Both the position numbers and the translations under genes were made by a program. 64,000 bases of DNA. It comes from Apostichopus parvimensis. Lineage: Eukaryota > Echinodermata > Holothuroidea > Aspidochirotida > Stichopodidae. The DNA lies in the NCBI GenBank assembly GCA_000934455.1, contig KN883802.1:91274-155273 (forward strand). Reading direction: 5' to 3'. Of this stretch, positions 36,401 to 48,194 are shown one piece after another (positions within the stretch are counted from its first letter, which is position 1; every line of letters starts with the position of its first letter). Under the pieces are notes generated by a model, which worked only from the letters and a program-made list of their open reading frames with translations, made no database searches and had not been told where the DNA came from.

Positions 36401-39400
36401 AGAATTGAACTCTATATCATAAACCTGTGGCATAACATAACCTGAAATTACTGATGTGAGTTTACTTTCTCCATAACATATTTAAGTGTCCCTCCTTGAC
36501 AAATTCTTGTGACAGGTCCGGGTTTTATACGGCATATCTGACTTGAACGTACCATACCTTCATTTAAGTCTTCCGATTTCTCCCTTGTTGCTGTCGCTTG
36601 CTGTCGCGTTGTCGTAGAAAAAGCCCTAATATAGGTGGTTTAGCCTCTTCCACGGCATTGCTCTTGATCAATGTTACCATGACCATAACCTCATCCACTG
36701 AGGTGCTATACAACGCCTACTCATTCGGGTTTAATCAGATATATCTCTTGCCTGTTGGCTTACAATGTCACCAAAGAGCAGGTTTGAAACGGGGTAGACT
36801 TTGAGGAAAGATCTAAATGAGGATGAGTGTCTGGGCTGTTATGCTCAGAATACATACGTTTGACAGAGTCTGTTGTTTCTGTGTCTCAGTTCACTTTTTG
36901 ACACAACAACTGAATTTGTGCTTGTATGGCGAGAATGGCCTGCTTCATGTCTTGTGAATCAGATACAGTTCCTGAGCGCCCTTCTCCACAGGGAAGCAAC
37001 AAACTGAGTGATGTTGCTCATCTTCAACGTAATCTAACTCATCGTCTTCTATTAAACTATCATCCATAATTACTCTACCCAATATTACGTTTCAAAAAAG
37101 CACTAATGATGCTGATAGCACGGCAAAATACCGCGTAGGTAGTGAAAGTAAACCTTTTAACCTGCTAACGATATGGGTACAACTACAACGAAAGTGTCGC
37201 AAAACTACCCTTTGGATGCGTATATGCTGCCACAACTGCAGGGTAAATCTTCAATACACCGAGACACAAAGTCAAACTAGTTCAGATTTCCCAGCAAAAT
37301 ACCGGTCGTAGTACCGCAAAATACGGTACACAGATCAATGTGCTCAAAGTCTAGCGTTGTATACCTTTGCTCTCTGTAATTTAAGAAAAGTAGTACTAAG
37401 AAACTGCCATTGTTCTTTTGTTCAATTGTTTTCAGATTTCTTTTTTTCTCTTCCTCTCCGGCGCCCTGCGCACCTGTCCGGGTGGATATGCGCTCGTAAT
37501 AAATCACCATTATTATTATCTCTCTGAAACATCATTTATAAGTAGTCTCGCACGACATGTAGAAGCATGGGGGATGCACACGCAACATACATATGCTCCT
37601 AACGGTGTCAGAACGTGCACTGAAGCAAGTCGGCAGTGCAATATCATGTAAAACCAAATACAGGGTGATGAGGAGGTAGAATAGGTGTTGGGGGCTCTTC
37701 CAACGGTGGTTTGAAATAGAATATACGAACTATTGTCACAGCTGAATCAACCTATGTTGTCACCTATAATGATATCGAAATAATGACCGGACCATCCTGT
37801 AAGAACGAACTAACTTAGTGACTCTAAGTATTTTGTGGTAAACATCGGTGATTTCGTCAGACCACGCTGACTCTACTGTCTGCACACATATATAAATAAC
37901 TGTTTGTACATTTTAATGTTTATGACGGATTAGTAATTAAATGCAACAATCATGTCAGTGTCAATGTAAATGCTCGATATTGTAGTTCTTCGTGTTAATG
38001 GAACTAACAACCAGTGCAGTTCAGTTCGGTTCCGGTCAGCGCAATGTGGTCATTTTCGTCAGCATATCATTAGGTTTAAGCCTATTAATTTGTATAACAT
38101 GTATAGCTCACAATTAAAGAAATGGCTAATTAAAATTGGCATACTTTTACTTTTCGTAGCATTCACATTAGTAGTTTCCAGATCCAAGAGACCTCTAAAT
38201 ACTTAACAACGATTAAACGACACTGTCCCACATGAACGAAACAGACGAAATCAAAACTTGCCAACCTAATGAGAAAATTTCCCACAGTAACACAGCATAA
38301 CTCCAAACGTCACAAGCAGATGTATATTCTTTCAAAAAGAGCGTTTCCGGTGATAACCAAGGTAGCGGTGGATATTTCTAGAAAGAAAGCAGAACAGGTA
38401 GCGGTCTCGTAGATCGATACACAAACTTTCTCAAAGGTAATTGATCACCTTCATTTTGAAGTTTGTAAATATGATTCAGCAAATGTCACAAGAGCAACCG
38501 TTTTTCACCCTTGGCAAATCAGCTTAGTAGTTTCACCACAGTACTCTGAAAATACGAATATGAATATTTAATTTTACATAATGGTTTAGACTAGAATGAC
38601 TTATCCTTCTAAATAATATAAAGAAATCACTTCATGTTTGTCTTTGGATATCAAACGAAAGTATCTAGTGACAGACTGTTTGATTTGGGTAGACGAAAAG
38701 GTTCAAGTAATTACCTTTTTAAGTTCTTCTTCTACTTTTGGTATCGCCATATTTATCGGTCGGATGTCGTATATTTTGCAGAGCCCGTCTCCGGTCAGAA
38801 GGACTTTTCTCAAGCATAGCACAGGATGACAAAACTTTACAAGAACAATAACATCAGAAGCATTTTTCTCAATGTTATGATACCCTCTTTGTATTGCAAA
38901 TTTAGATTTTAACTAGACGGTGCTCATCGAACCCAATGCAATAATTCACATCATACACACAAGAAACAAGCGAAACTGTTTTTGCTTGGATTCCGATGCA
39001 AAATTGTATAATGTATAGTTTTTCATAAAAAAATAGATCCAATCAAAGGATGTTATACAAACGATTTGAGTGCCATACTAAAAACTGCTAAATTACGTAA
39101 CTAAATACAGTGATTAAAACTACTAATTTCCTTGACTTGTTAAGAATATATACAAGCTTAGAATTGCAATGATGTTAGTACGCCAAATACATTGCAATAA
39201 TTTGTTGGTTAAGTAACTATTAACATAAATATCAAACATTAACAAATACATATTAGTATGTATTTTAATAAGCATGTACCTCACATTTCTAAGTTCGGTT
39301 GGTCCATACCTATATAATTAGGGGAAGCCCCCTCCCTGCACTCACACTCCCCATTCCACTACTTAGTTACGCCACTGAAATTAGGTCATGTAATCAGAGG

Positions 39401-42400
39401 ACTCTCTATGATACGATAAACTACATAATGATTAAGTACCTTTTGGGAAACAAGGAATTCCATTCCTTTCACTATATCATACGAGAATCCAAGAAGTTCT
39501 TCGAGTTGTTGTTCAGTTTTCGTTGCCAGTCTCGAGAACTTCTCTTCCACCTCAGGGTACCGAGCCAGAATGAAATTTTGCAAGGAGCCATTTTCCAGAT
39601 ATTCGTAATATATTGTGTATGGAACTGTAATGAAGTGGAGTAGTTCACGAAATTCAATAAGGGTCTGCATTCTGCGAATATTTGACAGCATTTTGTATGA
39701 ACTGTGTCATTTACTTGAATCACAATTCAACAAATAAACATTAACATTGGTGCCTTCAAGTTGACTTCAACACGGAGACTAATGTTACTAATACTATATA
39801 TGCTGGGGGGGGGGGGCGCCAGCCCCCAGTGAAAAATATGGGGCGGAAGTATTATTCCGCCCCCCCGCTTCGCAAGTCAGAAAACCCCTTTTTCATTTCC
39901 AAATGAGAAAAAAATCTCATTTGGAGCACCAAATTGCATCTAAGGCAATTTTTTTTTCCGTTTTGCCTAATACAGCTTTTTATTTTAGCCTATTCTGGGT
40001 ATTCTGAATGATATGAGAAGGAATCACTATAACAACTTACACTCAGCAATCGATATGAATAAACATTCCACTATATGAGGATGAATCCGAAGGCTTTTAA
40101 TACTTCTTGCAATGCGTTGGAAATTTCGAGCATCCTCTATGCTACATATCTCTGCAAAAGATATAAATATGGTCATACTTCCGCGTTCTTTTTCACTGGA
40201 ACGCTCACTTAATTACGCATCTGCGATTTGTATAATATCAATCAGCAATATGTTTAGCCAAGCAACAAGTGCATTAAACCTACAATTATTGCCATGTATG
40301 ATTCTTTCTATCTGGTATTCCTTCTAGTCATTCTCAATAATTTAAAGCAGTGAAAGTAACTTGATAGTTTAGACGTTATCCAGCATGAAGTTACTCGACA
40401 TCAAGAATTGTGAAAAAGAGACCCCTTTTAATCTCATTTGTATATATGTAGTCAAGTGATTCTTGATTAAAATGTTTTAGCAAACCTGCTACCAAAACAG
40501 TCCGTTTCATGTATCGCTTGGCTGATTGATATCGTGTTGATCCATTTCAAATTAAAACTATGTTCCAAATCAACTCTTTTGATACTCACCCCGTAGGCCT
40601 TTGGCAAAACAAGTATGTTCTTTTCTGTCTTTGGTTCGAAAGTTACCTTGACGATATTCAAACATAGAGCCAACATTAACGCACGTTTCAGAGTAAATAT
40701 GAAATTTGAAGTTTGCCATGATGCTTTTTCTCTTTCGAACAATAGTTAGTGATGCGTCCGAGGTAAGGTCAAGGTCAGCTGTGACAGAACCTAGTAAATA
40801 AAAGGTACATTTAGTTCATGTTGTAGCTAACTGCAATTTCGATTTCTCTTGCGTTTTGAACAAAATTACAATCATTACCAAAATGCCTCAGACGCTTCAA
40901 TTTTCCTGGCCGAGAATACAGATAGAATTAAGAACACGTTATAAACAGAACACCGTACGGCTAATGTTATTATATCCCAACGAGCACGCATATACATGTA
41001 AACATCCAGATGGGTCGCTTTCCCCAGTGCAGGACCATATACTAGCACTGGTATGATATTGTTACGGGCGCGGGCGAGGAGGTGCATAGGAATGTAGGCA
41101 TTACCATCAATAATAGTTGTATCTTGCAAAGTATGCGAATTTGTAATTTGTATTCCCATGTCAAGACTTCGGCTTAGAAAGTAGAAAGAGAAGATACCTG
41201 GATAGTGGACATCATATCATTAGAGAGCATTTCATTATTATACAAACCATCAAGGCAGTCATTGCAAACGACAGAAGAATCGAATACTTTTTTTCTGTGT
41301 TTAGTACCACAATTTACGTTGAGAACTCCTTATTTCTTAACATAGCGAAAATGATCGTAATGTATGTGTTAAGTTACACCATGTTTGTTCATATATATTT
41401 CTCAAAGTACAAAGGAAATTCCGATGCTACAGTTCAGTAAGGACGATTTTGAAAAATTCATGTAAACTCTGCGATCCACATAATTAATTTGTTTCGCTTT
41501 TCACCTGCCGTATTTCAGACTATAGTAAGCCTCATCAAAGAGACTGTACGAACATACCTGATCACCGAATTTTAACCCACATTTATAGTTGTGACATACA
41601 CTGGTACACAAGCCCCTCTCCTATCATAATTCATCTACGAAAACCTATGTCATCTTCCATTCCGTAAGTCCTGATCTCTTTGCAGTATGTCTAAGTTTAT
41701 ATGTTGCACATTTAACTAGCTTACCCTCAATCATCCATAGCGTCCTTCAAGTTTACTTTCCTCGTTACCAACTATCATATTCTCTTTCATGGGATGAGAA
41801 AGGGTTTTGAGTTGGTAAGTACCCAAATTTCCATAACTGATATATATATGTGTAATGACAGGACGAAGAAAAGTGAGGAGGGTAACTTCGATGGGTAAAA
41901 ACATTTTGATAGATTTACACAGATAAGAAAGCAGTTTAAATACGTATATCTATTGAATAACTCAATGAATAAGTATTCTACTACGCCTTGGTGATATCAT
42001 ATTAAAGTTGTTAATAAATACCATACCTTTCAGTTTCTCTCTTTGTGTTACCTATAAAATTTAAATGAAGTAGACAGAATTAAGAATAGTGTTAATCATT
42101 TAGTAGAGATCACATCGTCCGGCGTCTTATTTTCTATTTACAGTCTAGTGCCTTTCTTATCAAAATTGTGGATAGCCAGCATACACATCTAACTTTACAG
42201 AGTGCTAAGAACATATACTAGCTGCATAATCTGTTCTCGGCAATACTTACAGTGTCTTCGAATTATACAGCACAATGCGGTTAAGATCGCATTAAAGAAT
42301 ATTGTTCCACTGATGATGAGTATTAATATTAGCATCTTATCTGATGGCAAATTAGATAAAAACGATGGTTGTTTGTGTTAATCTGTGATTATGGTTCAAC

Positions 42401-45400
42401 TTATCAAACCCCACGTAAATTGGAATCCACAGCATCTTACCCTGTTAAAAAAGGCTATTAATAAACATAATTGATCTGGCAGCAGAGGTGACAGGAAATT
42501 ACTTTAATTTCAAATTGCAGATGATCGAGGTAAAATATACAGTCTAAAATGGTATATGTAGTTGTTTCTTGTATTATAAGTCTTTGTCCATAAAATTACT
42601 ATATGACGATCGTTATGTTACACTAGATTCTTTGTACAATAAAAAATTATTTATACAGTTTGTTCCTTGCAATAAATGGGTCTCTGTCTGTAAAATTGCT
42701 TTATTTGACGGTTACTTAACACTATATTCCGGGTAGATATACAGTCTATAAATTTAATTTATACAGTTTTTTCTTATGGTCGCTGTGCTTTCTTATGGTC
42801 GTATGGTCGCTGTGATTATCTTGTATGTTAAATAGAAAAAGAGATAAACAAGGTCAAGGAGAGTTATAGTTATCTTTTGTCACATATCAAATAAAAGGGT
42901 TTAATTTAAAGTTTCTGTTATATTCACAAGAAAAGTCTTTCACATAAATTTAACTTCAGTCACTTTATTAATTACAAATTTGACATGCTACTTGATGAAG
43001 TGCATGCATACCGGAACATATATATGTCAATTACAGTTGTTATCATTCCTGGGGGCCTGATGGAAGTACTTATTATCAGTGAGATTATAAAAGAACACGA
43101 AGACAAATTATTGTTTTCTGAAACCTTTATTGAATAACCTCAAAACTTGTTCAAACATACTTTGAATGCCAAAATCTTAAGTCCAACATACGATTAAACG
43201 TCATAAGGCAGGCGATGATTGAGGGGTTGGGGATTTGCTGGGTGCCCCAGCCTCCCTTTTGAAAAAAAAAACGTTTTGCTAAACAGACCATACTTTCGTT
43301 GTTTTGAAATGTACTAATTATTTCGTATGTGACCATATTTGTCTCTTGGGACACTTCAGGAAATCCTGGATAAGCCGCTGAAAGATTTCACAATTAACTG
43401 ATAATAAAACACTAGCTTTAACACTTGAGGCTTGCTTCACTCCTGCTAGTTCTTCACACTTGTCTATTGCTCTACAACAAGAGTTTTGCTTCTCTAAGGT
43501 ACATATGCACTTGATGTATTCTAAGTTTACTCAAGTTCACTGCATTGTGTGACTACAGGAAGAAGTTGTCACTATTCATTGCTTCATTTTCATGCTTTCG
43601 GCATCCGTCATCTACTGCAGACCTGCTTTCAATGCAGCCCCGATTGTAATAACGGCAGATGATGTTTTGGACTTGACTTGACTATTCAGTCCGTAGAGTA
43701 CATATTGAACAAACTCCCAAGTAACTGCATATTGCCACGGATAGTTAAGGTCTAAGACATATAATAACTTAAAGCAAACGTCAAGAGACTTTAATAAGGT
43801 CTGCTGCTATAACCCATGCCAATCTGTCGCAACAAACTTTGATGGACAGCATCCCGATCACCCATTATGAAGACAAAAAGCTGGCGGTTCTCAAATAACT
43901 CCAAGTATTTCGGCATAGTGGTACCAACCACCAACAATCAAATAAAGTGGCTAAGCATAACACCGTTTCTTAAAACCTTTCCAAACTTTTTGCAAACAAA
44001 TGCAACAGAACTTATAATAGGCCATTGATAGGCCAGCTCATTGACATTCATTGCAAACCTAGGCCTATCCCTGTAAGTTCGCATATAGATAGCTTGGGCT
44101 ACATTCTAACATGACTTCCACCAGAGCCAGATCCTGCATAAACAAACACAGATTTATGTTATTGTGCTAAAAAATAGGCCAACCTTAACTTGGTAGCAGT
44201 TGTGCCTAACGCTGGTCTAGGCTCAGCCGTTAGTACTAGCAGGCCTAGCCTAATGTCAGGCGGTTCGCTCTATTTAAAGAGCAGTTATTCAGAGGGCGGT
44301 AAAATTTACGACAACCGCATGGCCAAGGCTATGTGATTAGCCTTCGAGCAGAACAGTTCACTAATGTGAAGTAATGCACAGCCTTGCTCGACGGTTAGCA
44401 TCATGTAGGCTTATATGCATTGCTAATGTTAGACCTACCCTAACGTTAGGCCTCACCTTGTTACTAGTGTTAGCCCTCATTCTGTTAAGAAAGTGATACA
44501 TATTTGAATATTTCAATAAAATAGGCCAGGCCTTTCTACATTACAATCAACAAAGCAAACTTTACCTACAAATTCAGTCATTCATTGATGTAAGTTTCGA
44601 TTCTGATAATTTTTCTTTGACAAAACGCATACATTCTTTCTGGCCTGATGTGAAATTTTTTTCGACACTGCGCTTCAAATTAAAAAGCCCGCGAATTTAG
44701 CAAATCTATTACGTCACTGAATTCAACAAGGATTGTAGTTACAAATTAGCAAGTGATATATTTTCACACCTGGCTAACCAGGTTGCGTTTTGGCTACAAG
44801 AGTTTTAACCCCATAGTGTCAATTTGAGGTAACCGGGATTATTTTACCAGGGAGTTATAAGAGTGTTATACACGTCCGCTTTGCAAGGGTCCTTGAGGAG
44901 CCTCACGGTGGGGTAAGGAGGAGGGGGAGGATGTTGCTGAAATTTAACACTGAAGCAGTCAACAACTCTTTCTTTTCTTTACAATACGGTAACGTTCCTG
45001 CCCGATGGAGTTTGATGTATACAATTGTACATTTGCACCGTGTTTCTAACTTCAGATAAATTCCGTAAAACATTCAATATTCAGTTTTACATGCATTATA
45101 TTGCAAAAATTCCCTTTTCAATGGAGCAAGAGGAAAGTTCACTAATACACAGACATTGACCAGCTTCCATAGTTTGGTCCGTCACGTAGGTAGGATACGT
45201 TAACTTTGTAGAAGTATAAACTATACTAGTTCGATATGTTACAGTATTAGTTCCTGCAACACGCCAGTATGTCAATTCATTCCTACTAGCCTAAAACATT
45301 TCTTGATGGTGTTTACATGTCATGTAAGGTTGGAAGGTGATGAAAAGAGCTCCAAACACACTACAGTCGGGCTCACCTTCGAGGAAACGAGCGATGTGAT

Positions 45401-48028
45401 TGCAATCAGCTGTTGTTATACATTTCACGAGCAAAATGTACAAAGTCGTAAATAAAAATCAAGTAAGTGTTGCCCTTAAAATTTGGTAGCATACCAAGTA
45501 ACGCTATGGCGGAAGACATTCGTTGCCATTTTTACCATTGATGTTTGCAAAAGAATGTAATCTAACCAAACTGGTTTGTCATTTTAAGGACCATTGTGTT
45601 CCTTTTTGATGAGATTAGCAAATTATTTGAAAGTCAACGACAAGAATTACATAAATTAAGTTATATGGCAGTTTAAAGTAAGTGGAGATCCGGAAACCAA
45701 CTCACGTTTGATCCATAGGGCGGTCTGGTTATTATAAACTTCTGAAAAAAATGTATAAAGTTCGTACACATATAAACAAACAAGGTATTTCCCTTACTCT
45801 TCAGTGTTAATTCTGTACTAAAGTCATAAAAACATTCTAGAAGTTTAACGTCATATCCGGAAGAAAGTGGTGTGGTAACAAGTATATACTACCTAATTTA
45901 ACTAAGTATATTAACAAATGTGCTTTATATAAACAAATGATTTGTCGTTCCATGGATCGAGATAAATATCAAAATACATATATATCGTGTAAGTATTAGA
46001 TTTAGTCACATCGATTAACATAATATCATCGGAAATAAACGTTCTCAAAGTAAAACTTTCATTATCATTCTCTTAACCTTGGGCCTTACAATTGCCAAGT
46101 TCATGATAGAATACAAGAGAAAACTTACGAGTTAAATTGACCAACTATACCATACGTCATATTCCACTCGGCTGACATTTTACGTCAAGTTAACTCAATA
46201 TGTGAATTTCCTATAGTGGTACTGCGCTTATGAATATCACATAAGTATTTTTTTTAATTATCGTTTTTTTTCTAAATATCATGATGGAGATCAGAAATTT
46301 TCATATTAAATTTTAAAATTTGTAGTTTCCCCCACATTTTGCAGAGAGTCATACGTTGTTGCTCTGTCCTATAGAGTCCAGCGAAAATTGTTCATTATGT
46401 AGGCTTAAAATGGGTCAGTCGAACAAGCAAGCTACAGATAGTTATAGACAATATAGCCTCATATTAATTTTCTCTCTTTATTTGTTTTTTCAGTTCTCCA
46501 TTGTTCTAATACTAGTCGTATCGTAAGCTTTATATGTCAACAGAGTTATACATATATAAGTTATATAAATTGTCTAACATGGAAAACACAATGAGGCTTT
46601 AAATTTGCATGTATGGAACCATATCATTTCAAGCTATAACAAAATTTTTATTATGGAAACATGTTTAATATTCCTACTTGATGAGGTGACTTGATCCTTC
46701 GTATTGTTGATTCTATTTGGTGTGGTGCCAATTGGTATCACAGCTGTTTAGAACAAAAAACAAAAGTAGGTAATCGCCGTCATTACAATGTGCTATGTAT
46801 TTTGATGGCTGAGTTTTCGTTACGAACATAATTGTTTCCCCATGCTTTTCGAAATGTCAAATCTTGTTTCGAATTGCAACCTGTAAATATATTGGAATAT
46901 CTATATTCTTAAAAACATCGATTACTTCGTCTCATGAATTGTGGTTCAAGCCACTAATTTTAATACAAAAGGTTGATACCTTAATATCCTACATAGAAGT
47001 TCAACAGCCCTGTTTAGATATGTAGACTGTTTTAATCCAAAGTTTGGACTTTTTTCTCGAAACTTGTTTGTATCGAAATGTCGACTTTTTATTCCAAAAG
47101 TTTGGCGTATCATCTCAACTTTCGAATTTGCTCTCGGATATCAAAACTTCCAATATAAATTCGAAGTTATACCTTTTTTGGATATGATTAATTATTACAA
47201 TAACTTTATGAATGAGATAAAGTATTTATTTGTAAACACTAATGAAACTTCACACAAGCACGTTTGGACGGCGGCACAATGTGTATAAGTTCGGAACCAA
47301 GTGTTTGATATTTTTTATTCCATACATGGATTTGAATGCCCATTTAACGATAACTGCTTAAGATAATTTCAAACAGACTATTAAAACTATTGGATCTATT
47401 ATTTTGTTTATACATCCACAAGCAATTATTGCTCGATCACTGTCATATCTTTGCTACCGCCTTTAACCGTTTGATCAACGCCACGGAGCATGATGCATTA
47501 GCGTCATCATGTGTTATTTGTGTGAACTGTAGTATTAAATATCACACATACCTTTAACTTTAAAGAGAAATTTGCCGCTGGCGTTATATTCGTAAGAACA
47601 GGAGAAATTCCTTTCACTAGGTTGATTACCCTGCATTTCAACATTTAGAGACCATAACGTATAGCTGCAACTTCCCATTGAAATTCCGCCTATTGGCCGT
47701 TTTGGTACTGAGGTCCTGAAAATAATCTTCGTACTATCTGTCCAAGTAATGTTTGTAGTCGTCTTCTTTACTGGGCAAACTAGACACACTAGCGTGTTAA
47801 GCTTTACGGGGCATTCAATCTCATCTCCTGTAAACTCTGCAGTCGATGGACATATAATCAAATCTTGCAGAAAGGCTGGAAGTGCAAAATATAAGAACTT
47901 ATTGTAATTAACACCATAATTTGTTCAGGATATGTAATTTGCAAATAAATAGTTAAATTCATACCTCTTTCAAATAGAAAAAGTAAGCCCAAGATGTTGT
48001 ACACAATGGAGTACCTGAAGGCTGCCAT
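33354..48028 (-). CDS. Gene C: Ig-TM receptor with tyrosine pseudokinase domain
   Basis: Exons in transcript order: signal 48028-47965; Ig 47863-47552; TM 42340-42251; micro-exon 42051-42027; juxtamembrane 41294-41198; N-lobe 40778-40590; alpha-C 40151-40041; hinge/alpha-E 39624-39440; catalytic and activation loop 38834-38715; APE/alpha-F 38377-38266; alpha-G 33989-33893; alpha-H/I 33757-33652; tail 33422-33354. All have GT-AG borders. All phases agree except at the juxtamembrane to N-lobe step, which is off by one base; one small exon is probably still missing. The product is about 526 residues: signal peptide, one canonical Ig domain, one membrane helix, receptor-tyrosine-kinase-type fold and a short tail with [10 protein letters not shown]. 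Catalytic residues are largely lost (see the loop exon), so it should act as a pseudokinase scaffold or regulator. Confidence 0.75.
33652..33757 (-). CDS. Gene C alpha-H/alpha-I kinase exon
   Basis: A 106-nt exon encoding [18 protein letters not shown] then GDIASQL. It matches the Y-x-x-M-x-x-CW ... R-P-T-F-x-x-I signature at the end of tyrosine kinase domains, with L for P after the conserved arginine. Confidence 0.75.
33893..33989 (-). CDS. Gene C alpha-G kinase exon
   Basis: A 97-nt exon encoding [20 protein letters not shown] and then [11 protein letters not shown]. It aligns with the tyrosine-kinase stretch G-x-x-P-Y ... L-x-x-G-x-R-L-x-x-P-x-x-C-P. The preceding exon supplies the glycine of SLG across the junction. 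Confidence 0.7.
34094..34349. mobile_element. MITE-like palindromic element
   Basis: Terminal inverted repeats of about 60 bases (34094-34160 and 34292-34349) begin CCTATAATT and end CGGAGG, and pair with a modest number of mismatches. ATT flanks both ends and may be a 3-bp target duplication. The 130-base centre has no coding sequence. It lies in a gene C intron. Confidence 0.6.
34665..37080 (-). mobile_element. Decayed tyrosine-recombinase element (DIRS/Ngaro-like or Crypton-like)
   Basis: The 34665-35060 stretch on the minus strand resembles the C-terminal part of a tyrosine recombinase, with an [13 protein letters not shown]-like block and an [20 protein letters not shown] block that carries the expected tyrosine. 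Weaker remnants extend to about 37.1 kb. It is a broken, old copy with several breaks, inserted in a large gene C intron. Terminal repeats were not identified, so the exact family and ends are uncertain. Confidence 0.5.
37085..38213. other. Gene C intron, nothing further recognised
   Basis: Remaining part of the long intron between the alpha-F and alpha-G exons. Several open frames occur on the plus strand, but none has splice support or a recognisable motif. Confidence 0.4.
38266..38377 (-). CDS. Gene C APE/alpha-F kinase exon
   Basis: A 112-nt exon encoding [20 protein letters not shown] and [16 protein letters not shown]. The SPE triplet stands for APE, and the [16 protein letters not shown] block is a textbook alpha-F match. 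Reading on past the donor would end after about a dozen residues, so splicing at TTAG/GTTGG is needed and gives the right phase for the next exon. Confidence 0.75.
38715..38834 (-). CDS. Gene C catalytic and activation loop exon (pseudokinase)
   Basis: A 120-nt phase 0-0 exon. By eye [18 protein letters not shown] aligns to the kinase stretch CVHRDLAARNVLLTENGV. The HRD motif becomes HPV, removing the catalytic aspartate, and the metal-binding asparagine becomes lysine. DFG becomes DIR (CKIYDIRP). Together these make phosphotransfer very unlikely. Borders are a TTGTAAAG acceptor and a GTAATT donor. Confidence 0.8.
39440..39624 (-). CDS. Gene C kinase hinge/alpha-E exon
   Basis: A 185-nt exon beginning after [37 protein letters not shown] matches the hinge and alpha-D of receptor tyrosine kinases, and [16 protein letters not shown] matches alpha-E up to the catalytic loop. 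The acceptor gives the phase required by the alpha-C exon and ends in phase 0 before the loop exon. Confidence 0.8.
39803..39863. repeat. Hairpin-forming G/C repeat
   Basis: A G run is followed by GCGCCAGCCCCC and then by GGGGCGGAA-GTATTA-TTCCGCCCC, a perfect 9-bp stem with a 6-base loop. This resembles the edge of an interspersed repeat in a gene C intron. Confidence 0.5.
40041..40151 (-). CDS. Gene C kinase alpha-C exon
   Basis: A 111-nt phase 1-1 exon with a TATATCTTTTGCAG acceptor and a GTAAGT donor. [18 protein letters not shown] then PHIVECLFI aligns with the alpha-C helix and the H-P-N-I-V-x-L-L turn. No glutamate occurs in the helix where the salt-bridge partner of the beta-3 lysine is expected. 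Confidence 0.7.
40590..40778 (-). CDS. Gene C kinase N-lobe exon
   Basis: A 189-nt exon. Basic juxtamembrane residues (VRKRKS) are followed by a glycine-loop equivalent, [15 protein letters not shown], that keeps only one of the usual glycines, and by TCFAKGLR, in which the beta-3 lysine (VAVK position) is kept. The incoming frame does not match the preceding exon as modelled. Confidence 0.65.
41198..41294 (-). CDS. Gene C juxtamembrane exon (tentative)
   Basis: A 97-nt exon read as [20 protein letters not shown] then [12 protein letters not shown], with an AACACAG acceptor and a GTATCT donor. It fits the phase left by the micro-exon. Its end phase does not fit the N-lobe exon, so a further exon or another donor is needed. 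Confidence 0.45.
42027..42051 (-). CDS. Gene C 25-nt micro-exon
   Basis: Bracketed by TTTTATAG and GTATGG, it would add CNTKRETER after the membrane segment, a basic stop-transfer stretch. Phase agrees with both flanking exons. Confidence 0.5.
42251..42340 (-). CDS. Gene C transmembrane exon
   Basis: A 90-nt phase 1-1 exon with a GCCATCAG acceptor and a GTAAGT donor. It encodes a hydrophobic helix ([20 protein letters not shown]) followed by LCCIIRRH, a typical membrane span and basic stop-transfer. Confidence 0.75.
42341..47551. other. Gene C long intron
   Basis: This 5.2-kb stretch separates the Ig and TM exons. I saw no additional Ig exon on the minus strand and no clear repeat family. 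Exons without a methionine could have been overlooked. Confidence 0.4.
47552..47863 (-). CDS. Gene C Ig exon
   Basis: A 312-nt phase 1-1 exon. Unlike the gene A domains it has the canonical cysteine-tryptophan-cysteine layout: LVCLVC, ITWTDS and, near the end, NFSCSYEY. The donor is GTATGT. Confidence 0.7.
47965..48028 (-). CDS. Gene C first exon: signal peptide
   Basis: 64 nt from ATG to a GTATGA donor in phase 1. It encodes [20 protein letters not shown], a short N-terminus with one charge and a hydrophobic core. Confidence 0.65.
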
Positions 48029-48194
48029 TCCACTACTAAATACTTAGAAAAAAACCTTAAGTAAAATATCTATCAACTATCCGTGCCAATCACGCGAAAG
48101 CAAATACTCAAAAAGACTATACTCACTGTATCATTTCACAGGCAACTACAAGGAAGAACGTGAATGTAACGTGAAACCCGAATGTAGACAAGTG

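Noticed and set aside
38214-38265. Read-through of the alpha-F kinase exon to a stop near 38214
   Set aside because: The alpha-G and alpha-H exons at 33.6-34.0 kb fit in phase when the TTAG/GTTGG donor is used. Read-through could still be an alternative short isoform.
39625-39723. Upstream extension of the kinase hinge exon ([13 protein letters not shown])
   Set aside because: It would duplicate the alpha-C to beta-4 region already supplied by 40041-40151; the acceptor at 39625-39626 gives the right phase and a standard domain length.
40875-41159. 94-codon minus-strand frame between the juxtamembrane and N-lobe exons, which might hold the missing gene C exon
   Set aside because: No acceptor and donor pair in it gives the phases needed on both sides.
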